Shown one piece after another: positions 12,393-22,500 of a stretch of 64,000 bases of DNA. The number at the start of each line of letters is the position of its first letter. The stretch's first letter is position 1. The stretch lies in NCBI RefSeq assembly GCF_000276665.1, contig NW_004955447.1, forward strand, positions 15,697,244 through 15,761,243, read 5' to 3'. A program made the translations under genes and the position numbers. This DNA is from Chinchilla lanigera. Taxonomy: Eukaryota; Chordata; Mammalia; Rodentia; Chinchillidae. The notes beneath the pieces were generated by a model that saw only the letters and a list, made by a program, of their open reading frames with translations, was not told the origin of the DNA and searched no databases.

Positions 12393-12436
<44 letters not shown>
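12393..12436. repeat. (GT)n microsatellite
   Basis: About 22 uninterrupted GT/TG dinucleotides. It makes the reverse-strand frame across it read as a histidine/threonine repeat, which is not evidence of a protein. Confidence 0.97.
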
Positions 12437-12437
<1 letters not shown>

Positions 12438-13137
12438 ACTTATGCCTGATATTTTATTGGATTTCTGGGCTTCTTTAAAGAGATCCCTAGGAAAGTGGCA
12501 GAGTGAGGAGTGAGGTAGGGTTCTGTTGAGAGCAAAATGCATATTTTTAGATTTAAGACCTTATCTGAGGAGAAGTTCAGGAATATGAGAAACACATTGC
12601 CTAGAGCCTTGAATAAATCTGCCACTTGGAAGATAAAAGTTCTTCGCAACATACCTTAAAAGAGAGTGAGCTGTGAATCCATTGTGGGCCCAGGCATGCA
12701 ATAAAGACATAAATGACCAAATACATTAAAAATAAAAATCCAAGGCATCCAGCATTTAATAATTAGAGAGCAACCATTATCACCGCTCCTTGGTCGCCAT
12801 CACATCAGCTTTGAAGTTTGTTCCATCTTCTAGGGAGAAATGCGTCTGTCTCTCTAAGCTAGAGCTGACATCAGAGGAGTGCGGCAATTTCTGGCAAAAT
12901 AACTCACTGAAAATCAGCTTCAACCACTGTACTGCGCATCAAGGGATTTCAAACGCTTCACAGATGATAGCAATTTTAACCTATGTGTTCCAGAGTGATT
13001 CGGAGGAACAAAACATAGCAATAAATAGTTCAAAATGGACTCGATCCAATATACTTAGAGCTTTTTTAGGTATCTGTATTTCTTGTAATGTATGAATACA
13101 CAATAAAAATCATAATAGATTTTTGGAAGAGAGGAGG
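12437..13137. other. Unassigned single-copy DNA
   Basis: No repeat family was recognised. A 101-codon frame at 12790-13095 opens with TTG and resembles nothing I know. See the findings for its possible value as conserved noncoding sequence. Confidence 0.45.
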
Positions 13138-13189
13138 TTATGATAAAATTTATGATGTGAAATTTATGAGATGAAATTTATGATGTGAG
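13138..13189. repeat. Short tandem repeat, ~17-bp unit
   Basis: Three imperfect copies built on 'atgaaatttatgatgtg' stand head to tail. Confidence 0.7.
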
Positions 13190-13507
13190 ACTCAGTCTAT
13201 TCAGAGATAAAGACTGGCATAAACTTTGCTCTTTCTTACTGTACACTTTAATAAAATGTGAGGATCAAGGACCTGATAGTTAAAGCATTTACCGCTGGAT
13301 TAATGTGGTCTGTTGAAGTCTGTAGCGTGGCGCTCACCAAAGATGAAGCCAAATGCATTGGTGGAGCCAGTCAGCACTACTGACAGAGGGCTGTGTATTT
13401 CCTCTCGGAGTGTGCGAGCTCCTGAAATGTCACCATGGGCAGTGAGTACGTGGGGGTTATTCGCAAACGTTTGAGTTGCTAAACTTCTCTGACCTCAACT
13501 TCCCTAC

Positions 13508-13738
13508 ATGAGGGTGGCAGTGCTCGTAATGGACTCTGAAGCTGGGCTACTGGAACTGAACACCAGCTCTGTAAGAAGCACTCAGCACTCTGCGTGCCTC
13601 GGTGCCTCATGTGTAAAGCCAAGATGTCACAACCTGCTTGTAGGGTTGTGAGGCTCAAATGAGTTAATACTTTGAAGACATTTAGAATAACACCCGAAGC
13701 AGAGCAAACACCTAATAAATGCTTGCTGCTATTCCTAA
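13508..13738 (+). repeat. MIR SINE
   Basis: In order: 'ctgaagctgggctactggaa', 'gtgcctcatgtgtaaagcca', 'gtagggttgtgaggctcaaa', 'tgagttaatactttgaagac' and 'acctaataaatgcttgctgc'. These are the middle-to-3' landmarks of MIR in sense orientation. Confidence 0.85.
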
Positions 13739-14338
13739 TAAACACCACACTTAGCCAAGAGGGAGTTTTCTTTAGATTCTGCCTTGATTGGGTTTCTTAT
13801 CTATAAAATACACAGGGTGATGAAACATCCTTTCAGTCTAAAAAGTTCAGCACTTCCTGGATGTTCAGTACAATTGAAGCAAAAGGCCGAGTTTATTATT
13901 AAATATCACATGTTACTTTGAAGAGCTCCCATAGTATCAGTGGTCTAGACATCCTAGTACTTTAATGTGACCTACCAAAAAGTAGTAACACACATGGCTT
14001 ATAAAAATACCATACAGGAAGGTCTCAGATCAAAGATACTATTTTAGTATGACACTATGTAAAATTATTTTTATTTTTGGTGTTTTTCCTAAGTAAAAAG
14101 AAAACTATGATTTTAGTAAAAAAGTCCCAACTTTGTTTTAGCAGCTAACTACAGAAATAAAAGAATAGCATCAGTATTATGAAAACTCAGATTATAATTC
14201 TGCATTATAAATGTTGTGAGTTTGTCAGGAAACTTTCAAAGTCAGCATCTTTTATCTTCTGTTACACATCCAGTTCCTTAAAAGACTAAAATGGTGCTGG
14301 ACTAGAAAGATGTTACATGTCGTAAAATTTTGGATCTG
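13739..14338. other. Unassigned AT-rich DNA
   Basis: No gene or recognisable repeat was seen. Confidence 0.5.
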
Positions 14339-14339
14339 A

Positions 14340-14485
14340 AAGCACTTTTAGTCATCATTTGGACCACGCCCCTTGGTGCACAGGTAGGGCAACTGAGGAC
14401 ATTAGAGGAAAAGTATGTTGCCCAGTGATGGTGGAGCCCAGTTAGAACCTGGCCAGGCCCCCCGATGCCAAGCTGTGGTTCTCCA
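14340..14485 (-). repeat. MIR SINE, antisense
   Basis: 'gcacaggtagggcaactgag', 'gttgcccagtgatggtggag' and 'cccagttagaacctggccag' follow the reverse complement of MIR through its core. Confidence 0.65.
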
Positions 14486-14554
14486 ATGTGCAGTCAGCCA
14501 TCCACGTCCATGGCCTCCACATTGGTGGATGGAAAATATTCAACTGAAGTAGAA

Positions 14555-14745
14555 ATATTCAGAAAATTTGTTTCACTTATGAGTATATTCTCTAGTTGCA
14601 TCCATTTACCCACACAAGCCTCAAGTTTATCTTTCTTTATGGCTGAGGAGTACTCCACAGTATAAAAATACCACATTATTTTTTATCCATTCCTTAAACC
14701 CTCATGTGTAAACATCATATTGTGTCTCTGGTGTAAGAACCTGAA
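14555..14745 (-). repeat. L1 3'-end fragment, antisense
   Basis: 'agttgcatccatttacccac', 'tctttctttatggctgagga' and 'gtactccacagtataaaaat', then 'accacattattttttatcca', are the reverse complement of the widely shared L1 3' region ('tggataaa...tatatacacaatggagtac...cagccataaa'). Confidence 0.75.
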
Positions 14746-14835
14746 AGAGTAAGTAAATCTGAAAGGTACAATAGATATTGTGAAAGGGAAAGAAACTGCT
14801 CAATAGGGAAGAACAACTGGGATGAGGGAAAGGAG

Positions 14836-14862
14836 AAGAGAAAGAAAGAAAGAAAGGAGGGA

Positions 14863-14898
<36 letters not shown>
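14836..14898. repeat. (GAAA)n followed by (CA)n microsatellite
   Basis: A purine-rich GAAA run (14836-14856) is followed by about 17 CA dinucleotides (14865-14898). Confidence 0.95.
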
Positions 14899-14900
<2 letters not shown>

Positions 14901-15459
14901 TAGCTAAAACAATTATGCTACTAATTTCTATTGGTTTATTGAAAGGAACAGTTAACGTTTAATTGTTTGATCAATCTTGCTTGCCTATGTCTTGTAATCT
15001 GTCCAACCACTTTGAAGATAGCAATAAGTAATACAACAACCATGGTTGAATTCCTATCAAAAAAAGAAATATTCAGAAAAGGTTGCATCTGTATTGAACA
15101 CATACCTTGTCATTATTCTCTAAACACTAGAGTCTGACAACAATTTGCAGAGCACTGCCTGTGTACTTGGTGTTATAAGTAGTCTAGATGTGATTTAAAG
15201 CATATGGGAGGGTGTGCGCCGGTTGTACGTAAATACTGTGCCATTTCGTAGAATGGACTTGCCCACCTGAGGAGTTTGCTACCCCAGGGCTGGGGCGGTT
15301 CTGGAACCAAAGACTCCAGGATACCGACGGACAATTGTGTTTCACTCTGCCTTTTGGGAAGCTGAGAATTTGCAAAGTCCTGCCTCTTTCATTCCTTTTC
15401 TCAATATGGCTTTTATCTCCAACTTTAATTTGAAATCAGTCTGGAATCCCCAGAAGATC
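14899..15459. other. Unassigned DNA
   Basis: No gene or recognisable repeat was seen. Confidence 0.5.
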
Positions 15460-15461
15460 TC

Positions 15462-15590
15462 TGAGCCTCAGCCTCCTCATCTCTAAACAGGACTATTTTA
15501 GCCTCACTTACAGAGCTGTTGTACAGTTAATGTGAACATCTGGGAAGGACATGACAAGTGCCATGCTCTCAATAAATATTGCCATTAAAA
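15462..15590 (+). repeat. MIR SINE, 3' half
   Basis: 'gagcctcagcctcctcatct', 'ctaaacaggactattttagc', 'gagctgttgtacagttaatg' and 'atgctctcaataaatattgc' are consecutive sense-strand MIR landmarks. Confidence 0.8.
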
Positions 15591-15869
15591 ATACGACAGT
15601 CCTTGCAATGATTGTTTTGGAAGAATATGTATATTTTGGAACAGGCAAGAATTGTTTAAAAGTATAAGTGGGGGTGGTCTGGGTTCACAGGGATATAGCA
15701 GAACTGTCTGACTTTTGGAACTGATGAATATTTAGTGCTTTTAGTTTTAGGCTGTTCCTGCTGAGCAGCAGATGAGTAGATTCCGCACGCACACTTGGAT
15801 AAAAGCTATCAGAGGGAGAGGAAGCATTTCTGAAGGCAGGTAGTGCTGGTGGGGAGTGTAGATGTAGGT

Positions 15870-16262
15870 GTGGGGCTTAAAACAATAGCAACTTATTCTC
15901 TCAAAGTTTTGAAATTGAAGTATTTCCACGGCCATGTCCTTCTGAACATTCTAGGGAATGACCTTTCTTGCCTCTTCCTACCTTCTAATGGGCGCCACCA
16001 TTCCTTGGCTTCTAGCTGCATCGCAGTCCCTGTGTCCATCTTCCACCTTCAGATGACCTTCTTTGTTGTGTGTGACTCTCTACTGAACCCTCCTCTCCTT
16101 TTCCTATGGAGACTGGTCCCGAAATCTAGGGCCCACCCTAACCTGACATCACCTTATCTTCACCACATACATCTGCAAAGACTGTATTTCCAAATAAAGT
16201 CACATTCTGAAGTTTGGGATGGATGTGAATTTTGAGGGGACACTTATCCAGCAGCTATCCAC
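15870..16262 (-). mobile_element. MLT1-type MaLR LTR, antisense
   Basis: 'cttaaaacaatagcaactta' and 'ttctctcaaagttttgaaat' open it. Then come 'ccattccttggcttctagct', 'tctagggcccaccctaacct', 'acatctgcaaagactgtatt' and 'tccaaataaagtcacattct', all in the order of an antisense MLT1-type LTR (the 'aaataaggtcacattc' landmark is diagnostic). The first 40 bases are separated from the rest by a diverged segment. Confidence 0.75.
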
Positions 16263-16875
16263 AGGAAGATGTTTACTTGAGTGAGAATTCACTCCAGAAA
16301 AGTCACATGTTAGCCTTTTCCAGGGTGCTATGATTAGACAGGCAAAACAGAAGGCATTTTTCACTTCAATCCCTGTTATGTCTCTGTTTAGGTATTTTCT
16401 ACTGCAAACTGCAATGCATCTAGTCTGGAATTCATTTCTCTTACCTTTGGAAGTTTTCATGGGCTGCAAGAAAAATCTAATTTTTCAGGCTAAATAATGC
16501 AGTGCTCCTCCTGAAGCAGCTCCAGAGAGCTCACAATCATGGGTCCCCCAAGGAACTCAACCCAGAAATGTTCTAAGGCTCACGTCAGAGCTCAGGACCC
16601 TGGAAAGTGGGGCCATTTGTCAGGAAGTCATTTATTTGTCTTCATTGCTGATGGGAGTGAAAAGTGACAAAAGTGTTATCGGGCCGAGTTCACACTTGTG
16701 ATAGGCGTCAGGGAGGCCCTGCATTTATTTACCAGGGCTGCCAGTAAGATTCGTGCCCAGGCAAACGTACACACATATGCATCATGTTCATGTCACAGCT
16801 CTGGATGAACAGGGAGGGAAAAGCCACACATTTTTAACCTGGCATTTTGAGTGTACTTCCATGTTTAAAGAAAAT
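16263..16875. other. Unassigned DNA
   Basis: No gene or recognisable repeat was seen. Confidence 0.45.
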
Positions 16876-16879
16876 ACTC

Positions 16880-17113
16880 ACTTGCTTTGTCCTTGGGCCC
16901 TCGTCCTTCCAGCCTTTGCAGCATCGCCGGAAGATGCCAAGCTCCTTTCTGCTGCAGGACCTTTCTATCTATTGTCCTATCTGAGTCAAACCTTTCTTCC
17001 TCTGAAGCTTTTTGTCATTCATTTCTCCCCACATAGAAGTTCCTGGCCACCCTAGATTCTGTTATTCTGTTTTATTTTCAATATAACACAATGCTAATGT
17101 GATTTGTAATTAT
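16880..17113 (+). repeat. L2 LINE fragment, left part
   Basis: 'tttgtccttgggccctcgtc', 'aagatgccaagctcctttct' and 'ttcatttctccccacataga' read as diverged L2 3'-region text. The element is interrupted by a B1 at 17121-17251 and resumes at about 17265. Confidence 0.5.
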
Positions 17114-17120
17114 TATTCTG

Positions 17121-17251
17121 CTTATTTATTTATTTATTTTTTTTTGAGAAAAAGTCTCACTATGTAGCCCAGGCTGACCTTGAACTCTTGGTAATCCTCC
17201 TGCCTCAGCTTCCAGAGTGCTGAGATTACAGGTGTGCACCACCATGCCTGG
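17121..17251 (-). mobile_element. B1 SINE, antisense, inserted in an L2
   Basis: After a T-rich tail, 'agtctcactatgtagcccag', 'gctgaccttgaactcttggt', 'cctcctgcctcagcttccag' and 'gattacaggtgtgcaccacc' give an antisense B1 without the 29-bp internal duplication. The 7-base 'tattctg' at 17114-17120 recurs at 17252-17258 and fits a target-site duplication. L2-like sequence on both sides shows a younger insertion into an older element. Confidence 0.85.
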
Positions 17252-17264
17252 TATTCTGTCTAAT

Positions 17265-17420
17265 TTTTTAAAAATATATTTGTCCTCAGCCTCTACCTAG
17301 AATATCAGCTGCAGGACACCTGAGGTTTTGATACACTGCCAAATCCTTAGCACCAACCATACAGCCTAGCACATAGTAGATGCTTAATTAGTATCTGTCA
17401 AAGGAATGATTAAATGGATA
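17265..17420 (+). repeat. L2 LINE 3' end, right part
   Basis: 'tctacctagaatatcagctg', 'aggacacctgaggttttgat', 'cagcctagcacatagtagat' and 'gcttaattagtatctgtcaa' match the L2 3' terminus in sense orientation. Confidence 0.8.
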
Positions 17421-17457
17421 AGTGATTCTCTCTTTCTATTTCTGTCTCTCTCTCTCT

Positions 17458-17515
17458 CTTTTTTGGTAGCACTGGGGGATTGACCCAAGGGTGCTCAGCC
17501 ACTGAGCTATTATCT
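17458..17515 (-). repeat. ID/dID-type SINE fragment, antisense
   Basis: 'ttttttggtagcactggggg', 'attgacccaagggtgctcag' and 'ccactgagctatta' are the reverse complement of a dID tail (tagctcagtgg ... ccccagtacc). A CT-rich run (17440-17458) lies directly upstream. An antisense LTR starts directly downstream. Confidence 0.65.
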
Positions 17516-17519
17516 TAGC

Positions 17520-17897
17520 TACTTTGTCATTACTGAATACATAATACATAATGCTGAATACCAACAGGGTAGAGAGGGCTTATTTGACAGTTTTAGAGGT
17601 TTTAGTCCAAAGTCTGCTAGCTGTAAGGCAGAAATGGCATGGTGGAAGGGCCTGCCCTGCAGAAAAGCTCCTCACTTGTGGTGGTCAGGAAGCAGAGTGA
17701 GAAGGGCGGTGCCAGGGAGGGCATTCTACCCTCCCAGGTCACGTCCCACTGACTCACAGCCCGTACCCTGCACGTTTAGCTGCTGAACCTACTAGTGGAT
17801 GGGTCCACCAGCGAGTATAGCACCTCCATGACCCAATCACCTTCCAAAGCCCCGCCTCGGTGCACATGAGAATCTGGGGCTACAAAATCATAACAGC
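17520..17897 (-). mobile_element. Solitary LTR, MaLR-like rodent family (copy H), antisense
   Basis: 'agggcttatttgacagtttt', 'agaggttttagtccaaagtc', 'ggcatggtggaagggcctgc', 'cactagacagtga'-like diverged text, 'actagtggatgggtccacca' and 'tgcacatgagaatctggggc' give, on the minus strand, the same organisation as the LTRs at 2.7, 21.8 and 60.6 kb. No internal region is attached. Confidence 0.65.
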
Positions 17898-17910
17898 TAC
17901 ATCCTCAGCC

Positions 17911-18018
17911 ATTTATTTTTTGAGATAGAGTTTCTCTAAGTTACCCCAGCCAGCCTCAAGCCCTCAGTCTTTCTGCCTCAGCCTTTCAAGCAGCTAGGTG
18001 CGTGCTACCTTACTCGGC
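17911..18018 (-). mobile_element. B1 SINE, antisense, diverged
   Basis: 'ttattttttgagatagagtt', 'tctctaagttaccccagcca', 'tctttctgcctcagcctttc' and 'aagcagctaggtgcgtgcta' are antisense B1 landmarks at lower identity than the copy at 17.1 kb. No internal duplication is seen. Confidence 0.75.
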
Positions 18019-18024
18019 AAGGAG

Positions 18025-18297
18025 TGAATTCTTGATCTTCATTTAGTTCAGCTGTTTTTCCTTTGGCGGGACTTCCCTGGCCTCTCTGACTAGGTCATGC
18101 ATCCCCTCAAAGCCGTCACATGCTCTCCTGCTATAATGTTTATGCCAGTTATAAGTTCACTTCATTTGCAAGACCTTTGATTACTGTCTGCTTTCCACTA
18201 GACAGAAAGATCCATGAAGGTAGGAACCATTTAGCAACGTGCCCTTAACCTCCAGTGTAGCAGCTCAGTAATTATTTGTAGAATCAGCGAATACAGC
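18025..18297 (+). repeat. L2 LINE 3' end
   Basis: 'tgatcttcatttagttcagc', 'ggacttccctggcctctctg', 'tgctttccactagacagaaa', 'gatccatgaaggtaggaacc' and 'cagctcagtaattatttgta' follow the L2 3' region in order. Confidence 0.75.
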
Positions 18298-19864
18298 CAG
18301 GTGTGGAGCTAGTGTCAGAGAAGTCTGCTGATAGCTAGCAAGTACAGAATGGGCTCCAGGTACAGAAGTTCTGCTCAGGGGTAGTGAAGGGTGAGAAGTT
18401 AGCAAAAGCAGGGGAAGGTAGAGAGTCAGACACTGGGAATAAGATTAACATTTAACCCCAGGATTTGGTTACATGGTGAGGGGCAGATTGCAGGAATGAG
18501 ATCACAGTTTAGCAATTAGGATTACAGTCCAAGAGCAGGACTGCCCCAGCAACAAGCCTGACCTGATGTTAGTGGGCGGGTCTAAGTCATTCCCCTAACA
18601 GCTTCCTTTCCACCTGTGCACTTGGTTAAAGAGCTGTAAGCAGCTGTGTCTACAATTCCGCAGCTCAGGGACTTCCTCCAGGTTCCCCCTCCAATTCTTC
18701 AGTTTGAACCCTATTGTTTTGGTCCAGTTTCCCTAGTTCCTTCCTGTTTCCTTGAATCCGGATTTTCCCTCCGCCTATTCCCTTTGGGTTGAGAGCTGGT
18801 GCTTGTTATGCCTTTAACAATATAGTCTGCATCCCTTGGCTGGTCCTTCCGTGGATCCTCCCTGAACCTAGCACAACTCCCGGGTGACTTCAGCTGCGCT
18901 AGGAGCAGCCTATGCTCATGGCCTGATGCTCTGCTTGCGTAGGGGAGAGCCTGGTGACTGAGTTCTTTCAGAGGGAGCACTGGATTCCCTTTAGAGTGTG
19001 ACTAGGACTGAATCTAGGAGGGTCCCGGGACTATAGGAGAAGATCTACCACATTCTCCTTTTGTACTCATGGCAGGGATCATCAGCTAATACACCTTTGC
19101 CACTGAGTCCAGCTCCACAGCTCCCAGCACAATCTCCTAGTAATCAGTGCAAGTCATTGGAGCAGGGCTGTGATGAGTGAGTGTGAGTGTCTTTGCGTGT
19201 GCGCATGTCTCTGTGTGTAAGACTGAGAATAAAAAAAGCACAAGGTCCTAGTTGTGGAGAGATGAGGTCAGCAGAAGGTAGAACTAGGTTCAGAATGACA
19301 GATGTTCTACCATGAGTGTATTTGGCAAGCTTCGCTCCTCAGTAATATGTGTGAGCTCTGAAATATTAAATTACTCATGAAAAATAATTAATAAAAAGAT
19401 TTTCGTTAAAACAGGCCTTGGGGATAAACGGGGAGCATGTGTTGTTAATTAGCTAGTTATTCCTACAGATAGTCTCCGTTTAATCTTGAGCCAGAACAAA
19501 AATGAGGTGTTTATGAACTGATCTAATAAAGTTTTCAGTGGACTCCATTCACAGTGAAACCTTAACAGTCTGAAGAATATGTTGTTGGCCGGAGTCACAC
19601 AGATAGAGCCTCAAGATGCAGCAGAAGTGCTGGGAGCTTCCGGCCCGGCCTTGGCCTTGCTGCTTAGGGGTGGTGGGATTCCGGGTCCACCAGAAGTCCC
19701 CCTGGCGTCCTCTGCCAGAAGAGCAGATTTCTACCACAGTCAAGCCTCTGTTCAACTGTAATATGTAGGAGGTCAGAATGCAAATATATATACATTTTTA
19801 CCAAAATATACCTGCAGTTAGGTTACTGTGAGTCTAATGTAAGTTTGCCTGGTGACACTTGCAA
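18298..19864. other. Unassigned DNA, no gene
   Basis: No repeat family was recognised. Open frames at 18711-18980 (minus) and 19549-19761 (both strands overlapping) are under 90 codons and unrelated to known proteins as far as I can tell. The AT-rich 19.34-19.56 kb part is discussed in the findings. Confidence 0.45.
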
Positions 19865-19985
19865 CACCTGCTTTGATTTTTTTTTTTTTCCCCCTCTGGT
19901 ATCGGGAACCGAACTCATGACCTGGCCCTTGCCAGGCAGGCGCTTTGCCGCTGAGCTAAATCCCCAGCCCCCACCTGCTTTGATT
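19865..19985 (-). mobile_element. ID SINE, antisense, with 14-bp TSD
   Basis: The body (19879-19971) reads, on the minus strand, 'gggctggggatttagctcag' (RNA polymerase III A box 'tagctcagcgg'), 'cgcctgcctggcaagggcca', then a B box in 'gagttcggttcccgatacca' and an A-rich tail. The flanking repeat 'cacctgctttgatt' occurs at 19865-19878 and 19972-19985 without mismatch, which marks L1-driven retroposition. It is a SINE, not a tRNA-Ala gene. Confidence 0.95.
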
Positions 19986-20640
19986 AATGTCAGTGCAGAA
20001 ATACCGTTTTTTCCCTTTTGAATTAAGTTTTCTACCTGAAGCCAGGACTCCAACTTGCTCACCGTCTTGCCTTTCTGCTTCAGCTACGCGGCCTCAGTGG
20101 ACAGCTGTCATTGGCAAGCTCAGCGTCCACTTTGGTAAGAGCCCATGCCTGTCTTTGGAGGAAAATCTCTCCTCCACGCTCAGTCCACGGGCAGAGGAGG
20201 CAACATGATCTTGGACTGCAGGTCAGAGCCTCGGGCCGTCAGGCCATGACAAAGCTTTTGGGATAGCACACGATCCCATCAGAACCAATGGGCTTTAACT
20301 CTTCTTTTCCTTTGAACTGTTGGAAAGAAAGTATCTGTATTTCTGATGGGGAAAGAATGGTGGATGTGTCAGGAGTTGTTGGTGGTCGTCTTGGCATTAA
20401 CAGAGGAGTCTTACTGAAATGAAACAAAAAGTAGGCTGAAATTTTGTGAGACATCAGGTTCTGAAGATTCCAAGTGACCTAGCTGTGTGTGAAGTCAGAT
20501 AGTTACTCACTGGCTTCAAGCCTCAAACTCTCAGTTTCTATTTTCTGAAGCCAGTTTGAACTGGATATTGTCATTGGCAATTAGAGAAGTTGCCATTCAT
20601 TCAACTGCTGTTCAGGGTAAGCACAGTTTACTTAGTGTAT
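19986..20640. other. Unassigned DNA
   Basis: No gene was recognised. A possible MIR trace at 20490-20550 ('gttactcactggcttcaagc') is too weak to call. Confidence 0.45.
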
Positions 20641-20641
20641 G

Positions 20642-21105
20642 GTAGAGTTTTTAATCATATTTCATATATATTTTTAAAAATGGTATTACATTTCATGCAG
20701 TATTATTTTGCTCATTGATTTTCTCATTTAACATATCATGAGCCAATTTCAAAATCACTAGTGTTTGCAGTGATTTTAAAGTTGGTTCATCATATATTAA
20801 CTTAAAAAGTAATTCCTGTAAGTGGACACATATGACTAAATTTCAGTATATGGATGAACCAAAAATATTTAAGTACTCCTCAATTATGGAATCTGTGAGT
20901 TACTTCTAATTTTTAATAATATAAAAATCTTTCACTATTTGATTTATTATCAATGATTATTTCCTCAGCATCATTTCTTAGAAGTGGAATTCCTAGAAAT
21001 GGAATTATTGAGCCAAAAAGTATGAACAGTTTTATAACTTTTGGTATATATTGCCACATGGTTTTATGTCCTCATTAACTTGAGTATTAAAAAGTTTAGA
21101 AACTA
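20642..21105. repeat. Ancient LINE-like repeat (same class as 4.76-5.11 kb)
   Basis: 'cattgattttctcatttaac', 'atatcatgagccaatttcaa', 'tttctaatttttaataatat', 'ttcttagaagtggaattcct' and 'tattgccacatggttttatg' follow a common eutherian repeat whose hallmark is 'tagaagtggaattgctgggt'. I attribute it to an old L1 3' region, without certainty. Confidence 0.5.
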
Positions 21106-21600
21106 CCTGCAAAATTAATAGGAAAATAATTTTATCTTTTCATTTGCTTTTCTTTGTTGTTAAAGAGATTGAAGATTTCAAAAAAAGTAATACGGTTCAT
21201 TGGCACTTCTCCATTTAAGAACTTTAGAATAGTTCTTTATTTAATGATCCATTTCTGTGTTTTGTACTTGCACACACTACTCCAGACCTGTGGCTGCAGT
21301 CACTGCTTTTTTGATAGGAAGTGGACTCTTGGTCCTTCCATCAAGAGCTGTGTTGGCCTTGCAGAAGACCAGTTACGCACACTTTGCCTTTGGTTCCCCG
21401 AAGTGCAAAAACATTTTGAGTCCTAGAGACACACCTGTTTGGACAGACACACCATATTGGCAGTTCCACTTGGTGGACTTTCCCCCACTTATTCCAGACA
21501 TCAAGGTCAGTAGCAACATGATTTGAGGTTTTTATTTCATTATTTTGTACCATCCTTTTCTTTCACCAGATTCTTGCAAAAATCTCCCAGATGGTCTTTC
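21106..21600. other. Unassigned DNA
   Basis: Two overlapping + frames (21154-21426 and 21257-21526) and one minus frame (21341-21553) coexist, which is typical of noncoding DNA. No similarity was recognised. Confidence 0.45.
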
Positions 21601-21773
21601 TTCCTCACTCTTCACTTGGCCTAATCTATCCCCTACATCCTCATCTGCAAAACAAACAACCAACAGAAAAAACCCACAGCTTGGATCTCATTACTGCCCG
21701 TAAACCTTCAATGACTCTATACTGTTTTCTGAACAAGTCGGAACCTTTTGGTTTCTCTGCTCGTGGTTCGCTG
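21601..21773 (+). repeat. L2 LINE, left part
   Basis: 'tactgcccgtaaaccttcaa' followed by 'tgactctatactgttttctg' and 'aacaagtcggaacc' matches the L2 segment preceding 'ggcattcaaggcccttcaca'. That next segment appears only after the LTR at 21774-22137. Confidence 0.6.
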
Positions 21774-22137
21774 TAGTTTAGATATTGGGTGTCCTGCAAA
21801 AGTGTCATGTGTTCGGAAGGTGACCGGGCCATGGAGGTGCTGTGCTCATCAGTGGATTTGCCCACCAATGAGTGCATAGCTGACTTGCTGTTATGAAATG
21901 GGGCCTCGTTAGAGGTGAGGGTGACCTTGAAGGACGCATCTCCTCGTCTGGTCCGTCCTTTCTCTCTCCTTCCTGCTGCCATGATGTGAGCAGCTTTCCT
22001 CCACGGCAGGTCCTTCAGCCACGCTAGCTCTACATTGGAGACTGCCAACCGTGGAGTGGAACTGTGAGCCGGAATAAGCTTCTCCTCCTTTAGATTGTGA
22101 GTGTTGCGTGTTGTGCCCCAGCAACGAGGAAACTGAC
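21774..22137 (+). mobile_element. Solitary LTR, MaLR-like rodent family (copy B), inserted in L2
   Basis: It begins 'tgtagtttagatattgggtg' and continues through 'tccttcctgctgccatgatg', 'tgagcagctttcctccacgg', 'gtggaactgtgagccggaat' and 'aagcttctcctcctttagat', ending about 'gaggaaactgaca'. It looks full length (about 360 bp). Its AATAAA position reads AATAAG. L2 text on both sides shows insertion into an older element. I could not confirm the expected 5-bp target-site duplication. Confidence 0.75.
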
Positions 22138-22500
22138 AAATTCAAGGCCTTTCATGATTTGGTCCCCACTCACCTTTCTGTTCCAATTCTTCATGGCTTT
22201 CATCCTTCGTGAATCTTACCCATCAACCACACTAAACTGCCCTCCTGCCTTTGTTCCCGTTGCTCTCTTCTTTGAATGCCCTTTATCCTCATCTCCGCTT
22301 GTCCAGACCCTTGAGGACATAGTTCACATGCCTTCCCCTGGATGAAGTCATCTCCCCTCCCCAAGCCCGCGATGTCCCTCCCTTTCTAGCACATCAAACA
22401 CAGATCACACATAAATCTCACAGAACTTATCTGCCCCTCTTGCTGTCTGTCGTTATTTTCATAGATGACTGCTCTTTCTCAATGAGTGGGAGAATGAATG
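22138..22500 (+). repeat. L2 LINE, right part
   Basis: 'ttcaaggcctttcatgattt', 'ggtccccactcacctttctg', 'cctgcctttgttcccgttgc', 'tctttgaatgccctttatcc' and 'atgaagtcatctcccctccc' follow the L2 consensus in order. It is the best preserved L2 in the window. Confidence 0.9.

Noticed and set aside
12282..12542. Frame with a histidine/threonine repeat
   Set aside because: It is the reverse-strand translation of a (GT)n microsatellite.
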